Both the position numbers and the translations under genes were made by a program. The notes beneath the pieces are model-generated. The model had not been told where the DNA came from. It was given only the letters and a program-made list of their open reading frames with translations, and did no database searches. Positions 1-8,334 of a stretch of 64,000 nt of DNA are shown piece after piece. How positions within the stretch are numbered: the first letter of the stretch is position 1; each line of letters starts with the position of its first letter. The DNA comes from Tenacibaculum sp. 1_MG-2023 (GTDB lineage Bacteria; Bacteroidota; Bacteroidia; Flavobacteriales; Flavobacteriaceae), in the NCBI RefSeq assembly GCF_030547425.1, contig NZ_JAUORH010000011.1, positions 1 through 64,000 of the forward strand, given 5' to 3'.

Positions 1-1
1 T

Positions 2-61
2 AAATTCTTCATCAAATCTGACCTAAATAATAATTATTTATCGAAATTAGAGGTGTCCTAA
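2..61 (+). CDS. C-terminal end of an unidentified + strand protein (partial)
   Basis: An open frame enters from the left edge and stops at 59-61, ending in ...YLSKLEVS. Immediately after, the frame beginning at 51 reads RCPKKGKPTAIDDAITYFSKTN and stops at 117-119, just before a hairpin terminator. Either the gene ends at 61 and the second stretch is chance, or the true C-terminus runs to 119 through a frameshift near 48-60. Too little is visible to name a family. Confidence 0.25.
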   Translation, partial: KFFIKSDLNNNYLSKLEVS

Positions 62-121
62 AAAGGGGAAGCCTACAGCTATAGATGATGCTATTACCTA
101 TTTTTCTAAAACTAATTAACA

Positions 122-155
122 AAAAAGACTTTAGTTAATACACTAAAGTCTTTTT
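122..155. terminator. Bidirectional intrinsic terminator
   Basis: Inverted repeat AAAAAGACTTTAGT / ACTAAAGTCTTTTT around a 6-nt loop, with T-runs on both strands. It lies between the incomplete + strand gene at the left edge and the convergent peptide gene ending at 180, so it can serve both. Confidence 0.8.
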
Positions 156-179
156 CTTATATCCTATATTAAATAGTTT

Positions 180-368
180 TTAACAAATATAGTCCATAGT
201 GGTAGGTCTGTAACAACATACCTTTACTCCATCTTGATAAATAAAAGAACCATCTCCTCCACATTCTTTAGGGAAAGGAAAAGGTACTGCATTTCCTCCT
301 TTAATGTTTTTTAACGTTGTTTTTGTTAACTCTTGTGATCCTTCTACGTTTAAAATTACTTTTTTCAT
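180..368 (-). CDS. Double-glycine-leader small peptide (bacteriocin/natural-product precursor-like)
   Basis: A 62-residue product. Residues 1-25 look like a C39-peptidase leader: charged and amphipathic, ending in LKNIKGG, the double-glycine pattern of Bacteroidota secreted peptides. The predicted mature peptide of 37 residues begins NAVPFPFP and holds all four cysteines (36, 51, 52 and the C-terminal 62), which suggests disulfides or other cysteine-based modification. No transporter/peptidase, modification enzyme or immunity gene lies within the window; the left edge is only 179 bp away, so partners may sit outside. A possible -7 element (TATTTTCG, minus strand, 409-416) and a 16-bp direct repeat (443-480) precede it. 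Leader recognition is fairly firm. Whether it is a bacteriocin, a signal peptide or something else cannot be told from sequence. Confidence 0.75.
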   Translation of the reverse strand: MKKVILNVEGSQELTKTTLKNIKGGNAVPFPFPKECGGDGSFIYQDGVKVCCYRPTTMDYIC

Positions 369-408
369 TATAAAGTTTTTTAGGGGTTATAAATATTATT
401 CTACCCTC

Positions 409-480
409 CGAAAATAATCTTTAAAAAAGAGTTTGCTATAAAAAAAACCATACTTTTAGTAGGGAAAAACCATACTTTTA
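409..480 (-). promoter_or_regulatory. Putative activated promoter with two 16-bp direct repeats
   Basis: On the + strand AAAAACCATACTTTTA occurs perfectly at 443-458 and 465-480, a 22-bp period or about two helical turns. On the minus strand both copies read toward the peptide gene and lie just upstream of a 7/8 match to the Bacteroidota -7 box (TATTTTCG, 409-416). Relative to an inferred start near 404 they cover roughly -39 to -76. That geometry is typical of activators that bind direct repeats, such as LytTR-family regulators of bacteriocin operons. The regulator is not in the window; the distal copy touches the stop codon of the upstream TMEM175 gene. Confidence 0.45.
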
Positions 481-1071
481 TCCTTTTTCATTACCTTCCA
501 TAAGGGTTTCTAACCTTCTGTCTGGTGTTAACCAAATTAGAGCTACAACAATGTAACATATTATAGCAATCCATGTATAAACATAAGCTAAAGGTATAGC
601 TGCAATACATAAAATTAAAGACGTATACTCTTTTAATCCGTTGGTACATAATTGAGATAAAGCATGATTATCACCGTGGTATTTAATTAGTACTTTTTCT
701 AAAATAAAATAAGCCATAGCACACATAAGTAAAATAAAGCCATAAGTAGCTACGGGTAAAGCTTCATAATAGTGTTCGTGCTCCCCTATCCAACTTGTAG
801 TAAACGGAATTAAAGACAGCCAAAACAATAAGTGTAAGTTAGCCCATAAAATTTTGCCATTTACTTTTTCCGTCACCTGCATTAAATGATGATGGTTATT
901 CCAATAAATTCCTAAGTAAATAAAGCTTAATAAATAACTTATAAATACAGGAGCTACTGATAGTAATCCTTCAAATGTCGTATCCTCTGGTGCTTTTATT
1001 TCTAATACCATAATGGTAATTACAATAGCTAAAACACCATCACTAAATGCTTCTAACCTGCCTGTTTTCAT
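478..1071 (-). CDS. TMEM175-family (DUF1211) potassium channel-like membrane protein
   Basis: 197 residues, about the size of one bacterial TMEM175 unit. The N-terminal helix carries the family signature R-x3-FSDGV-x-AI-x2-T (RLEAFSDGVLAIVIT, residues 5-19), which forms the pore-lining helix in characterised members. Five further hydrophobic segments follow, giving six membrane spans in all. Bacterial TMEM175 proteins form tetrameric, weakly K+-selective leak channels in the inner membrane; that function is taken from the family. The stop codon overlaps the distal direct repeat of the next gene's promoter. Next upstream on the same strand is a pirin, 26 bp away, so co-transcription is likely. 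Confidence 0.85.
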   Translation of the reverse strand: MKTGRLEAFSDGVLAIVITIMVLEIKAPEDTTFEGLLSVAPVFISYLLSFIYLGIYWNNHHHLMQVTEKVNGKILWANLHLLFWLSLIPFTTSWIGEHEHYYEALPVATYGFILLMCAMAYFILEKVLIKYHGDNHALSQLCTNGLKEYTSLILCIAAIPLAYVYTWIAIICYIVVALIWLTPDRRLETLMEGNEKG

Positions 1072-1097
1072 ATAATTATTTGTTGATTACACTATAG

Positions 1098-1985
1098 TTA
1101 TCTACCAAAACGTCTTTGCTCTGGTAATGGAATTCGTTCAGTTTCGTTTCGTACAGAAGGAAACTTATTATTCTTCCAGTTTTCTTTGGCTTGTTCTATC
1201 AATTCTTTATCTGAAGCAACAAAATTCCACTCAATAAAACGCTCTTCTTTAAATCTTTTTCCTCCAAAAATATATACGGTAGAGTTTGCCACTATATCAA
1301 AGCTACACAGCGTACTATCTTTTGCTACTAATAATTGTTTGGAATCATAAGTATGTCCATCACTAGTAATACTTCCTTCTAAAATATATAAGGCACTTTC
1401 ACCGAACAGATGTTCTCCAACTTCTACTTTTTTGTCTTCTTTTGAAGTTATCTCAATAAAAAATAACGGACTATACACTGGAACAGGTGATTGTTTACCA
1501 AACGCTTTTCCTGCGATGAGCTTAAACTGTACTCCATCAGTTTCCCAACTGGGAATATCATCCGCGGAAACATGTGTAAAAGAAGGTTCACATTGTTCTT
1601 CACTTAAAGGTAAAGCTACCCATATTTGTAATCCATGAAGTTTCTTAGTTGAATTCCTTAATCGTTCAGGAGTTCTTTCAGTATGTACGACTCCTTTTCC
1701 TGCTGTCATCCAATTAACTGCTCCTGGAGTTATTTCTATTTCAGTCCCTATACTATCTCGATGCAAAATAGCTCCTTCAAACAAAAAGGTAAGTGTAGAT
1801 ATACCTATATGAGGGTGCATAGCTATATCTAAATTATCTTTTTCGCTAAGTTTTACGGGTCCCATATGATCAATAAAAATAAAAGGACCTACCATTCGTT
1901 TTTGTCTGAATGGTAATAAACGGCCTACCAGAAAATTACCAATACTCGCTGCTCTCTCTTCAATTATTAGTTTCGTGTTAGACAT
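1098..1985 (-). CDS. Pirin family protein (first copy)
   Basis: 295-residue bicupin. The N-terminal cupin carries the pirin metal site: H57 and H59 in HPHIG, H101 and E103 in VHTE. Pirins bind one Fe(II) or similar metal; some act as quercetin 2,3-dioxygenases or redox-sensitive regulators, but substrates are mostly unknown. The C-terminal cupin (about 165-270) lacks an obvious metal motif, as usual for the family. It lies downstream of a second, clearly diverged pirin, with a hairpin terminator (2012-2047) between them, so it is probably only partly co-transcribed. Confidence 0.85.
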   Translation of the reverse strand: MSNTKLIIEERAASIGNFLVGRLLPFRQKRMVGPFIFIDHMGPVKLSEKDNLDIAMHPHIGISTLTFLFEGAILHRDSIGTEIEITPGAVNWMTAGKGVVHTERTPERLRNSTKKLHGLQIWVALPLSEEQCEPSFTHVSADDIPSWETDGVQFKLIAGKAFGKQSPVPVYSPLFFIEITSKEDKKVEVGEHLFGESALYILEGSITSDGHTYDSKQLLVAKDSTLCSFDIVANSTVYIFGGKRFKEERFIEWNFVASDKELIEQAKENWKNNKFPSVRNETERIPLPEQRRFGR

Positions 1986-2011
1986 TTTATATACCTATTA
2001 AGGGTTTAATC

Positions 2012-2047
2012 AAAAAAAGTAACTCTTTGATTTAGAGTTACTTTTTT
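2012..2047 (-). terminator. Intrinsic terminator after the second pirin
   Basis: Hairpin with arms AAAAAAAGTAACTCT / AGAGTTACTTTTTT about 10 bp past the stop of the pirin ending at 2058 (minus strand), followed by a T-run. It separates the two pirin genes. Confidence 0.75.
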
Positions 2048-2057
2048 AAAGTTATTG

Positions 2058-2930
2058 TTAATCTTCTAAATATCCAAACTTTCCAGTATTGAAATCTTGA
2101 AATGCTTCTATCAACTCTTGTTTAGTATTCATTACAAACGGACCATGTGCTGCAATAGGTTCGTTTAAAGGCTCACCGCTTAATACTAAAATTACTGCAT
2201 CTTCTAAGGCTTCTAAAGTAAATGTATCTCCATCATTTTTGAACAATGCAAAGTGATCTTCTAAAACGTTATTTGATTCATTCACTTTAACACTACCTTC
2301 AACTGATAAAATAGCTGTAGTATAGTTTTTTGGAAAGGTTAACTGTGTTTTTACTCCTTTCTTCAACTTTACATTGAACATATTAACTGGCGAAAATGTA
2401 GATGCAGGTCCTTTGTTTCCTTTATATTCTCCTGCAATTACTTCTACTTCTCCTCCTCCATCTGCTAATGGTATTTTAACCATTTCTGCATTTGCTATTG
2501 CCTGATATTTTGGCGGACTCATTTTATCCTTAGCCGGTAAATTTACCCATAACTGTACCATTTGAAACTCTCCTCCTGTTTTACTCCATTCAGTTTCATG
2601 AAATTCTTTGTGTAAAACTCCTGAAGCAGCCGTCATCCACTGTACATCACCTTCACCAATAATTCCTCCACCTCCAGCACTATCTCCATGTTCAACACGC
2701 CCTTTATAAGCTATTGTTACAGTTTCAAAACCTCTATGAGGGTGTACTCCCACTCCTTTTGGTTTATCAGTTGGAGGAAAATTGTATTTTGAATTATAAT
2801 CCAACATAATAAATGGGTCCATTCGTTGCATGGTTGAAGTTCCAGGTATAAAATTATGAACTCTAAATCCATCTCCTACAAAATGAGGAGTTCCTGGTTT
2901 TACTATTTTTTCTATATTTCTTGTTTTCAT
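2058..2930 (-). CDS. Pirin family protein (second copy)
   Basis: 290-residue bicupin with a textbook pirin site: H63 and H65 in HPHRGFET, H107 and E109 in LHKEF. The N-terminal part is closer to canonical pirin/YhhW than the neighbouring paralogue (HPHRG against HPHIG). The start is supported by AAGGA about 7 nt upstream of the ATG. The small unknown gene upstream ends 23 bp away, and a Crp/Fnr regulator follows further upstream on the same strand, which suggests one stress- or redox-related cluster. Enzymatic activity on flavonoids is known for some relatives only. Confidence 0.88.
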   Translation of the reverse strand: MKTRNIEKIVKPGTPHFVGDGFRVHNFIPGTSTMQRMDPFIMLDYNSKYNFPPTDKPKGVGVHPHRGFETVTIAYKGRVEHGDSAGGGGIIGEGDVQWMTAASGVLHKEFHETEWSKTGGEFQMVQLWVNLPAKDKMSPPKYQAIANAEMVKIPLADGGGEVEVIAGEYKGNKGPASTFSPVNMFNVKLKKGVKTQLTFPKNYTTAILSVEGSVKVNESNNVLEDHFALFKNDGDTFTLEALEDAVILVLSGEPLNEPIAAHGPFVMNTKQELIEAFQDFNTGKFGYLED

Positions 2931-2953
2931 TTTAAATTCCTTTCTTTTAATTA

Positions 2954-3295
2954 CTATAAACTATTAGCTAATTCAATTTCAAATGAATTGTCTAAATAAC
3001 TACGCTGTAATTGAGGTTTATTTTTAGTCCAATATACACTCTTAACGCTTTCGGAAAGTGTAGACTCATTCCTAAACTCAACTAAAATCGCATTAGGAAA
3101 TAACACAGTAATAATCTTTTGTAATTTATTTTTATCTATTTCATTGGTATCTTTTGAAATAGCTAAAACCTTGTATGCCTGTTGATATAATTTTTCAATA
3201 GCTGTTTCGACATTAGGAACAGTTGAAACTTGCCAATTCAAAATTTTAGGCATTGTTGTATTTTTTGTTACAACTAATGTTTTTAAATGTCTCAT
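2954..3295 (-). CDS. Small conserved-looking protein of unknown function
   Basis: About 113 residues starting MRHLKTLVVTKN; an ATG seven codons further upstream (3316) is in frame, but an AAGGA-like site sits at the right distance for the inner start. No signal peptide or membrane segment. The pattern of short hydrophobic strands alternating with charged helices (LKTLVVTK, VLAISKD, AILVEFRN) resembles a small alpha/beta fold, perhaps receiver-like, but no phosphoacceptor site is evident. I do not recognise a family. It sits between a pirin and a Crp/Fnr regulator on the same strand and is probably co-transcribed with the pirin. Confidence 0.6.
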   Translation of the reverse strand: MRHLKTLVVTKNTTMPKILNWQVSTVPNVETAIEKLYQQAYKVLAISKDTNEIDKNKLQKIITVLFPNAILVEFRNESTLSESVKSVYWTKNKPQLQRSYLDNSFEIELANSL

Positions 3296-3410
3296 AATAA
3301 ATCCTTTTTTACCCATTAAATGGGATTAATTACTCGATGGTTAACATCGAAATAAATTGCGTTTGTTTTATCTGAAATATTTAGTGAGTTAACCTCTACT
3401 TTTTATTTCA

Positions 3411-3424
3411 CTGTAAAATTACAG
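3411..3424. promoter_or_regulatory. Candidate operator (CTGTAA-AA-TTACAG)
   Basis: A 14-bp inverted repeat with 6-bp arms in the 200-bp gap between the Crp/Fnr regulator and the pirin cluster it would plausibly control. A second, wider inverted repeat (GATTTACG...CGTAAATC, 3462-3490) lies nearer the regulator's stop codon and lacks a T-run, so it is not a clear terminator. Binding by the adjacent regulator is inference only. Confidence 0.3.
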
Positions 3425-3509
3425 CAACAAAAAAAGGTATGCATTGATCTATGGTAAGAACGATTTACGATTATCTAACAACCGTAAATCAACAATCATA
3501 ACTCGTATC

Positions 3510-4109
3510 TTAATTATTTGGTTTGAAGTTTTCTTCAGCAAGTGATTTACGAACACGACTTAAGCTTTCTGGAGTTATTCCTAAATAAGAAGCTATCATC
3601 CACTGAGGAACACGCAACATAATATCTGGATACATACTTACAAAATCTAAATAACGTCTTTTTGCTGATGCTCCTAGTAGTTGACTAATACGTTTGTATA
3701 ATTGACGAATATGTTTTTGCAATAAATACTCATTTTTCCTTCTAAAATCAGTATTTATTTCTGATACTTTATTGATAAAGCCTTCATCTAACATTACAAC
3801 CTGTGCATCTTCAACAGCATCAATATAATAATTAGACGGTTCTTGAAAATATACACTACCTCTATCGCTCACAATCCAATTTTCAGTAGCAAACTGTAAA
3901 ATATTTTCTTTTCCCTCTTCATTTAGGGCATATAAACGTAACAAACCTTTTTCTACAAAAAAGAAATGTGAACACACATCTCCTTCTTTTAATAAAAAAT
4001 CACTTTTAGAAACGTTTTTTAAAGAAATAAACGATTGTATTTGAGGGTAATCATCTTCTGATAATCCTCCTTTTTCAATAAGATACTTTTTAAAGTTAGG
4101 TAGCTCCAT
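3510..4109 (-). CDS. Crp/Fnr family transcriptional regulator
   Basis: 199 residues. Residues about 20-125 form a cyclic-nucleotide-binding-type beta roll (FFFVEKGLLRLYALNEEGKENILQF). The C-terminus has a winged helix-turn-helix, VPQWMIASYLGITPESLSRVRKSL, that reads like many Bacteroidota Crp/Fnr proteins. No Fnr-type N-terminal cysteine cluster is present, so it is not an oxygen-sensing 4Fe-4S Fnr. The cAMP-contacting residues of E. coli CRP are not clearly conserved, so the ligand is unknown. It sits upstream of the pirin cluster on the same strand, with a 193-bp gap holding a candidate palindrome. Confidence 0.85.
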   Translation of the reverse strand: MELPNFKKYLIEKGGLSEDDYPQIQSFISLKNVSKSDFLLKEGDVCSHFFFVEKGLLRLYALNEEGKENILQFATENWIVSDRGSVYFQEPSNYYIDAVEDAQVVMLDEGFINKVSEINTDFRRKNEYLLQKHIRQLYKRISQLLGASAKRRYLDFVSMYPDIMLRVPQWMIASYLGITPESLSRVRKSLAEENFKPNN

Positions 4110-4156
4110 ACATTGTTGTAATGAGCTACTAAAAATACAGTATTATATACAATATT

Positions 4157-4711
4157 CTACTTTTCTTTTGAAGTTTTAAGTACTTTACCTCTATATCTAA
4201 TTGAATTTTTCTGCGTACTATTTACATAGATAGTACTCGATAAGCTAGGATATACTCTAACTATAACGTTATAGTTTTCAGTTGTTGTATTTTTATCCTT
4301 TATTTTAAAACTAATTTTGTAACTATTCTCTTTATCTTCAGATACAACTAAACCTTCAGGAGCTCCTTCAAATTCAATTCCAATATCTCTACCTCCATAA
4401 GATCCACCTGCTTGTCGCTCACCAAAATAAGGCAAATACGCCGCAACACTATCTTTTTTCATTCTAAAAAAGTTGCTATTCCCTATTAAATTAATGTTTC
4501 CTGCGTTACTTCCTATAGGTAACAGACCTGCATTAGCTAATTGTGCCATTGCATTTGTAACCATAGGTTCTGCCCATTCTGCTTCTATTTCAAAAGTTTT
4601 ACTTTCTACAAGAGCGTTTAAATTATCTATTTCTGCCTGTGTTGTATTTTTTGAAGAAGCACAACTAAACAGTACAAAAATTATACTAACTAAAAAAACA
4701 ACCCTTTTCAT
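4157..4711 (-). CDS. DUF4251 domain lipoprotein
   Basis: 184 residues with a type II signal peptide (MKRVVFLVSIIFVLFSC, lipobox LFSC, Cys17). The body matches the DUF4251 pattern: a charged FEIEAEWAEPM segment, then NLIGNSNFFRMKKDSVAAYLPYFGERQ and a C-terminal beta-rich part. The function of the family is unknown; members are envelope lipoproteins of Bacteroidota. Residues after the cysteine (ASSKN) lack the acidic surface-export signal, so periplasmic exposure is more likely. It sits between the Crp/Fnr regulator and an acyltransferase. Confidence 0.8.
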   Translation of the reverse strand: MKRVVFLVSIIFVLFSCASSKNTTQAEIDNLNALVESKTFEIEAEWAEPMVTNAMAQLANAGLLPIGSNAGNINLIGNSNFFRMKKDSVAAYLPYFGERQAGGSYGGRDIGIEFEGAPEGLVVSEDKENSYKISFKIKDKNTTTENYNVIVRVYPSLSSTIYVNSTQKNSIRYRGKVLKTSKEK

Positions 4712-4791
4712 ATTTCACTGTTTTTAAACCTTCTACAAGTTACTCAAATCTTATGAAACTTTCAAAAAAATAAGACTATTTAACGTTTGTT

Positions 4792-5343
4792 TTACTCTTT
4801 ATCAGGTACTGAAAATAACTCTGGTTTTGCTCCTTTAATATCTCTATAAAAATCATAAAAATGATTCATATCAGCACTCATATCATCTGTTAAATAATAA
4901 GGAGGTTCTATAATAATTTGCTTGTTTTCAAAATCGAAAGCAAACATTACTATAGGTACATTAGCTCCTTTAGCTATATAATAAAACCCTGTTTTCCAAT
5001 CTGTTACTCTTGCACGAGTTCCTTCTGGTGATAATGCTAAACGGAATTCATCATGCTCATTAAAAACTGCTACAATTGCATCCACCTTATTTGTGCTTTT
5101 ACTTCTATCAACAGGAGCCCCCCCTAAAGCTTTAAAAATAAAACCAAAAGGAGGTTTAAATAATGACGCTTTTCCTATGAAATTGATTTTTACACCGATA
5201 GTGTTCCTTGCTAAAATAGCAATTGGAAAGTCTTTCCAGCTAGTATGTGGAGCTCCAATAACAACGTATTTTTTTAAGTTTCTTGGAAAATCTCCAACTA
5301 CCTTCCAGCCTAAAACTTTGTGAAATATAAATTTAGATATCAT
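4792..5343 (-). CDS. 1-acylglycerol-3-phosphate acyltransferase-like protein
   Basis: 183 residues of the PlsC/LPLAT superfamily. Catalytic HX4D is visible as H33-TSWK-D38. The second block (GGAPVDRS) and the third (SPEGTR) follow in the normal order and spacing. It is short, without long N-terminal membrane helices, like the compact flavobacterial subgroup. The expected reaction is transfer of an acyl group to a lysophospholipid or related acceptor at the inner membrane; the acceptor cannot be told. It is divergent from rmuC across a gap of about 105 bp. Confidence 0.85.
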   Translation of the reverse strand: MISKFIFHKVLGWKVVGDFPRNLKKYVVIGAPHTSWKDFPIAILARNTIGVKINFIGKASLFKPPFGFIFKALGGAPVDRSKSTNKVDAIVAVFNEHDEFRLALSPEGTRARVTDWKTGFYYIAKGANVPIVMFAFDFENKQIIIEPPYYLTDDMSADMNHFYDFYRDIKGAKPELFSVPDKE

Positions 5344-5448
5344 TTACTAGGTATAAAGGTCAATGATACGGTTTTCTCTACAAAAATCAAATAATTTTAA
5401 CCTATCTTGTCCTATATTTGTTCACATAATAAACTATTATTTATTCTA

Positions 5449-6828
5449 ATGAATACTACTCTCTTACTTATTTTAATTGCTGTTAGCACCTTACTAATTG
5501 GGTTTGTTATTGGAAGCTTACTCTCTAAATTAAAGTTTAAACAACAAACTTCTGATTTAGAAAAAGAGATTGTTACCCTACAAAACCATCAAGCCAATTT
5601 TGAAATTCAGAAAAAAGAAAAAGAAGACTCATTTTCTCAGCAAAAAGAAGACTTTTTAAAGCGATTAGATGAAAAAGCTAAAGAAAATAATGAATTACGT
5701 CGTGAAAAAGAGTTTACTGCTCTTGAATTGGCTAGAAAAAATGAAGAGTTAAAAAACCTACAGTTAAAACTAAATGAAAATAAAGAGGAAGTAGAAAAAC
5801 TACAGGATAAATTTACCAAAGAGTTTGAAAACTTAGCAAACAAAATTCTAGACGAGAAATCGAATAAATTTACTGAGCAAAATAAGAAAAATATAAAGGA
5901 TATTTTAAATCCGCTTCAAGAAAAAATTCAAACCTTTGAAAAAAAGGTTGAAGACACTCAAAAAGAAAGTATTTCGATGCATTCTGCTTTAAAAGAGCAG
6001 TTATTAGGGTTAAAAGAGTTAAACGCTCAAATGAGCAAGGAAACCTTAAACCTTACCAAGGCTTTAAAAGGTGATAGTAAAACGCAAGGAAATTGGGGAG
6101 AACTGGTACTTGAACGCGTTTTAGAAAAATCTGGTTTAGAAAAAGATAGAGAGTATTTTGTACAACAATCTTTTACTAACGATGAAGGTAAACGTATTAT
6201 GCCTGATGTGGTGATTCACTTACCAGACAATAAAAAAATGGTAGTCGATTCAAAAGTATCATTAACTGCATATGAACAATATGTAAATAGTGAAGACGAT
6301 ATTGAAAAAGAACGTTTTGTAAAAGAACATGTAAACTCGTTAAAAAGACATGTTGAACAACTTTCAGAAAAGAAATATGAAGATATTTATAAGATAGAAT
6401 CTCCTGATTTTGTTCTGTTATTTGTACCTATTGAACCTGCTTTTGCAGTAGCTTTAAATGAAGACAATACTTTATATAATAAAGCTTTTGAAAGGAATAT
6501 TGTTATTGTTACTCCAACTACTTTATTAGCTACCTTACGCACTATTGATACCATGTGGAATAACGAAAAGCAACAACGCAATGCTTTAGAAATTGCACGA
6601 CAAGCGGGAGCTTTATATGATAAGTTTAACGGATTATTAACTGATTTAGTTAATATTGGAAAGAAAATAGATGGTACTAAAGCCGATTATGCCGCAGCTA
6701 TGAATAAGTTGGTAGAAGGTCGTGGAAACTTAATTACGAGTGTAGAAAAACTAAAGAAAATGGGAGCGAAAGCTAAAAAAGCACTTCCTGAAAAAATTCT
6801 TGAACGAGCTCAAGATAATGATGAATAA
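5449..6828 (+). CDS. rmuC: DNA recombination protein RmuC
   Basis: 459 residues from the ATG at 5449; an upstream in-frame TTG at 5407 would add 14 residues before the membrane anchor and is less likely. Order: one N-terminal transmembrane helix (LLLILIAVSTLLIGFVIGSLL), a long coiled coil (about 30-180), then the RmuC nuclease-like domain with GNWGELVLERVLEKSGL, a PDVVIHLPDNKKMVVDSKVSL core and FVPIEPAFA. RmuC limits recombination at inverted repeats in E. coli. It ends before a hairpin shared with convergent glyA. Confidence 0.92.
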   Translation: MNTTLLLILIAVSTLLIGFVIGSLLSKLKFKQQTSDLEKEIVTLQNHQANFEIQKKEKEDSFSQQKEDFLKRLDEKAKENNELRREKEFTALELARKNEELKNLQLKLNENKEEVEKLQDKFTKEFENLANKILDEKSNKFTEQNKKNIKDILNPLQEKIQTFEKKVEDTQKESISMHSALKEQLLGLKELNAQMSKETLNLTKALKGDSKTQGNWGELVLERVLEKSGLEKDREYFVQQSFTNDEGKRIMPDVVIHLPDNKKMVVDSKVSLTAYEQYVNSEDDIEKERFVKEHVNSLKRHVEQLSEKKYEDIYKIESPDFVLLFVPIEPAFAVALNEDNTLYNKAFERNIVIVTPTTLLATLRTIDTMWNNEKQQRNALEIARQAGALYDKFNGLLTDLVNIGKKIDGTKADYAAAMNKLVEGRGNLITSVEKLKKMGAKAKKALPEKILERAQDNDE

Positions 6829-6831
6829 TTA

Positions 6832-6867
6832 AAAAGGCGCTCTTAATTAAGAACGCCTTATGTTTTT
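6832..6867. terminator. Bidirectional terminator between rmuC and glyA
   Basis: Near-perfect hairpin AAGGCG-C-TCTT-AATT-AAGA-A-CGCCTT with A-run before and T-run after, placed between two convergent genes. Confidence 0.8.
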
Positions 6868-6888
6868 TATCCGAAGACATCATCTTCT

Positions 6889-8163
6889 CTACATAATAAA
6901 CAAACGTCTGTTGTGCATTAAGTCATATACCTTCTCTCCTACTGTTTCTAATACTTCTTCTTTCTCAGCATTCATTAATGCCTCATCAATTAAGTTTACG
7001 ATTACTTCCATATCGTCTTCTTTTAAACCACGTGTAGTAACTGCGGCTGTACCTACACGGATACCTGAAGTTACAAATGGTGATTCAGTATCAAAAGGAA
7101 CCATATTTTTATTTACTGTAATGTCTGCTTTACCTAAAGCATCTTCAGCAGCTTTTCCAGTAAGCTTTTTATTGCGTAAATCAATTAGCATACAATGGTT
7201 ATCTGTACCTCCAGAAATAATTTCATATCCTTTAGCTACAAATGCTTTTGCCATTGCCTGTGCATTTTCTTTTACCTGAATTTGATATTCTAAAAATTCA
7301 TCTGTTAATGCTTCACCAAAAGCAACAGCTTTTGCAGCAATAACATGCTCTAATGGTCCACCTTGATTTCCTGGGAATACAGCAGAATTAATCAATGTAG
7401 ACATTTTCTTTAATTTTCCTGATTTTAATTTTAATCCGAACGGATTTTCAAAATCTTTTCCAATCATAATCATTCCACCACGAGGTCCACGTAATGTTTT
7501 GTGAGTCGTTGTAGTAACTATATGACAGTGTGGTAACGGATCAGATAAAATTCCTTTTGCTATTAGTCCTGCTGGATGTGAAATATCAGCCATTAAAATA
7601 GCACCAACGCTATCAGCAACTTCTCTAAACTTTTTAAAATCAATATCACGAGAATAAGCTGAAGCCCCTGCAATGATTAATTTAGGTTTATGCTCTTTTG
7701 CTTGTTGTTCTAAATGATCATAATCAATATACCCTGTTTCTTTTACTACTCCGTAAAATACTGGGTTATATAATTTTCCTGAAAAATTTACTGGTGAACC
7801 ATGTGTTAAGTGACCTCCGTGAGATAAATCAAACCCTAAAATAGTATCACCTGGTTGTAAACAAGCTGCAAAAACTGCTGTATTTGCCTGACTCCCAGAG
7901 TGTGGTTGTACATTTACATACTCCGCTCCAAATAATTCTTTAGCTCTATCAATCGCAATTTGTTCAACGATATCTACTACTTCACACCCTCCATAGTAAC
8001 GCTTACCAGGGTATCCTTCAGCATATTTATTTGTTAAAACTGATCCTTGAGCTTCCATTACTTGGTCGCTAACAAAATTTTCAGAAGCAATCAACTCTAA
8101 ACCATTTAGTTGACGTTCTTTTTCTTCTTGAATTAAATCAAATATTTGATGATCTTTTTGCAT
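6889..8163 (-). CDS. glyA: Serine hydroxymethyltransferase
   Basis: 424 residues starting [30 protein letters not shown], a canonical N-terminus. The longer frame to 8193 would start at a TTG inside the likely -7 box (8191-8198), so the ATG is preferred. The PLP lysine lies in [14 protein letters not shown]; the folate/serine-binding loop [15 protein letters not shown] and the [11 protein letters not shown] motif are intact. It interconverts serine and glycine with tetrahydrofolate and feeds one-carbon units to purine synthesis (purL is also in the window). It is monocistronic by appearance, divergent from fumarylacetoacetase. Confidence 0.97.
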   Translation of the reverse strand: MQKDHQIFDLIQEEKERQLNGLELIASENFVSDQVMEAQGSVLTNKYAEGYPGKRYYGGCEVVDIVEQIAIDRAKELFGAEYVNVQPHSGSQANTAVFAACLQPGDTILGFDLSHGGHLTHGSPVNFSGKLYNPVFYGVVKETGYIDYDHLEQQAKEHKPKLIIAGASAYSRDIDFKKFREVADSVGAILMADISHPAGLIAKGILSDPLPHCHIVTTTTHKTLRGPRGGMIMIGKDFENPFGLKLKSGKLKKMSTLINSAVFPGNQGGPLEHVIAAKAVAFGEALTDEFLEYQIQVKENAQAMAKAFVAKGYEIISGGTDNHCMLIDLRNKKLTGKAAEDALGKADITVNKNMVPFDTESPFVTSGIRVGTAAVTTRGLKEDDMEVIVNLIDEALMNAEKEEVLETVGEKVYDLMHNRRLFIM

Positions 8164-8190
8164 GTTGTTTGTTTTGCTGTGTAAAGTAGC

Positions 8191-8198
8191 CAAATGTA
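8191..8198 (-). promoter_or_regulatory. Promoter -7 box of glyA (TACATTTG)
   Basis: Exact TANNTTTG match on the minus strand, 28 nt upstream of the glyA ATG. The expected TTG at -33 is not clear, so only the -7 element is called. Confidence 0.5.
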
Positions 8199-8278
8199 CT
8201 AAAATTTATGTATCCTTTTTTAAGGATTTTTAAAGAAGTTTACTCTAAAATACTTTCACATTTTTTTTACTCATCTTT

Positions 8279-8310
8279 TTGGGGTAAATTGAAAAAAATA
8301 TGTAGGTTTG
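8279..8310 (+). promoter_or_regulatory. Promoter of the fumarylacetoacetase gene
   Basis: TTG at 8279-8281 and TAGGTTTG at 8303-8310, separated by 21 bp, matching the Bacteroidota primary-sigma consensus. The ATG follows 24 nt downstream. Confidence 0.6.
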
Positions 8311-8334
8311 GTGAAAATATAACAAAAACGATAA

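Noticed and set aside
3462..3490. Inverted repeat GATTTACG...CGTAAATC after the Crp/Fnr gene
   Set aside because: Thirteen-base loop and no T-run on either strand; not convincing as a terminator and too AT-rich to call an operator.
6860..7279. Plus-strand 139-codon frame over the end of glyA
   Set aside because: Antisense to conserved glyA residues and starting inside a terminator.
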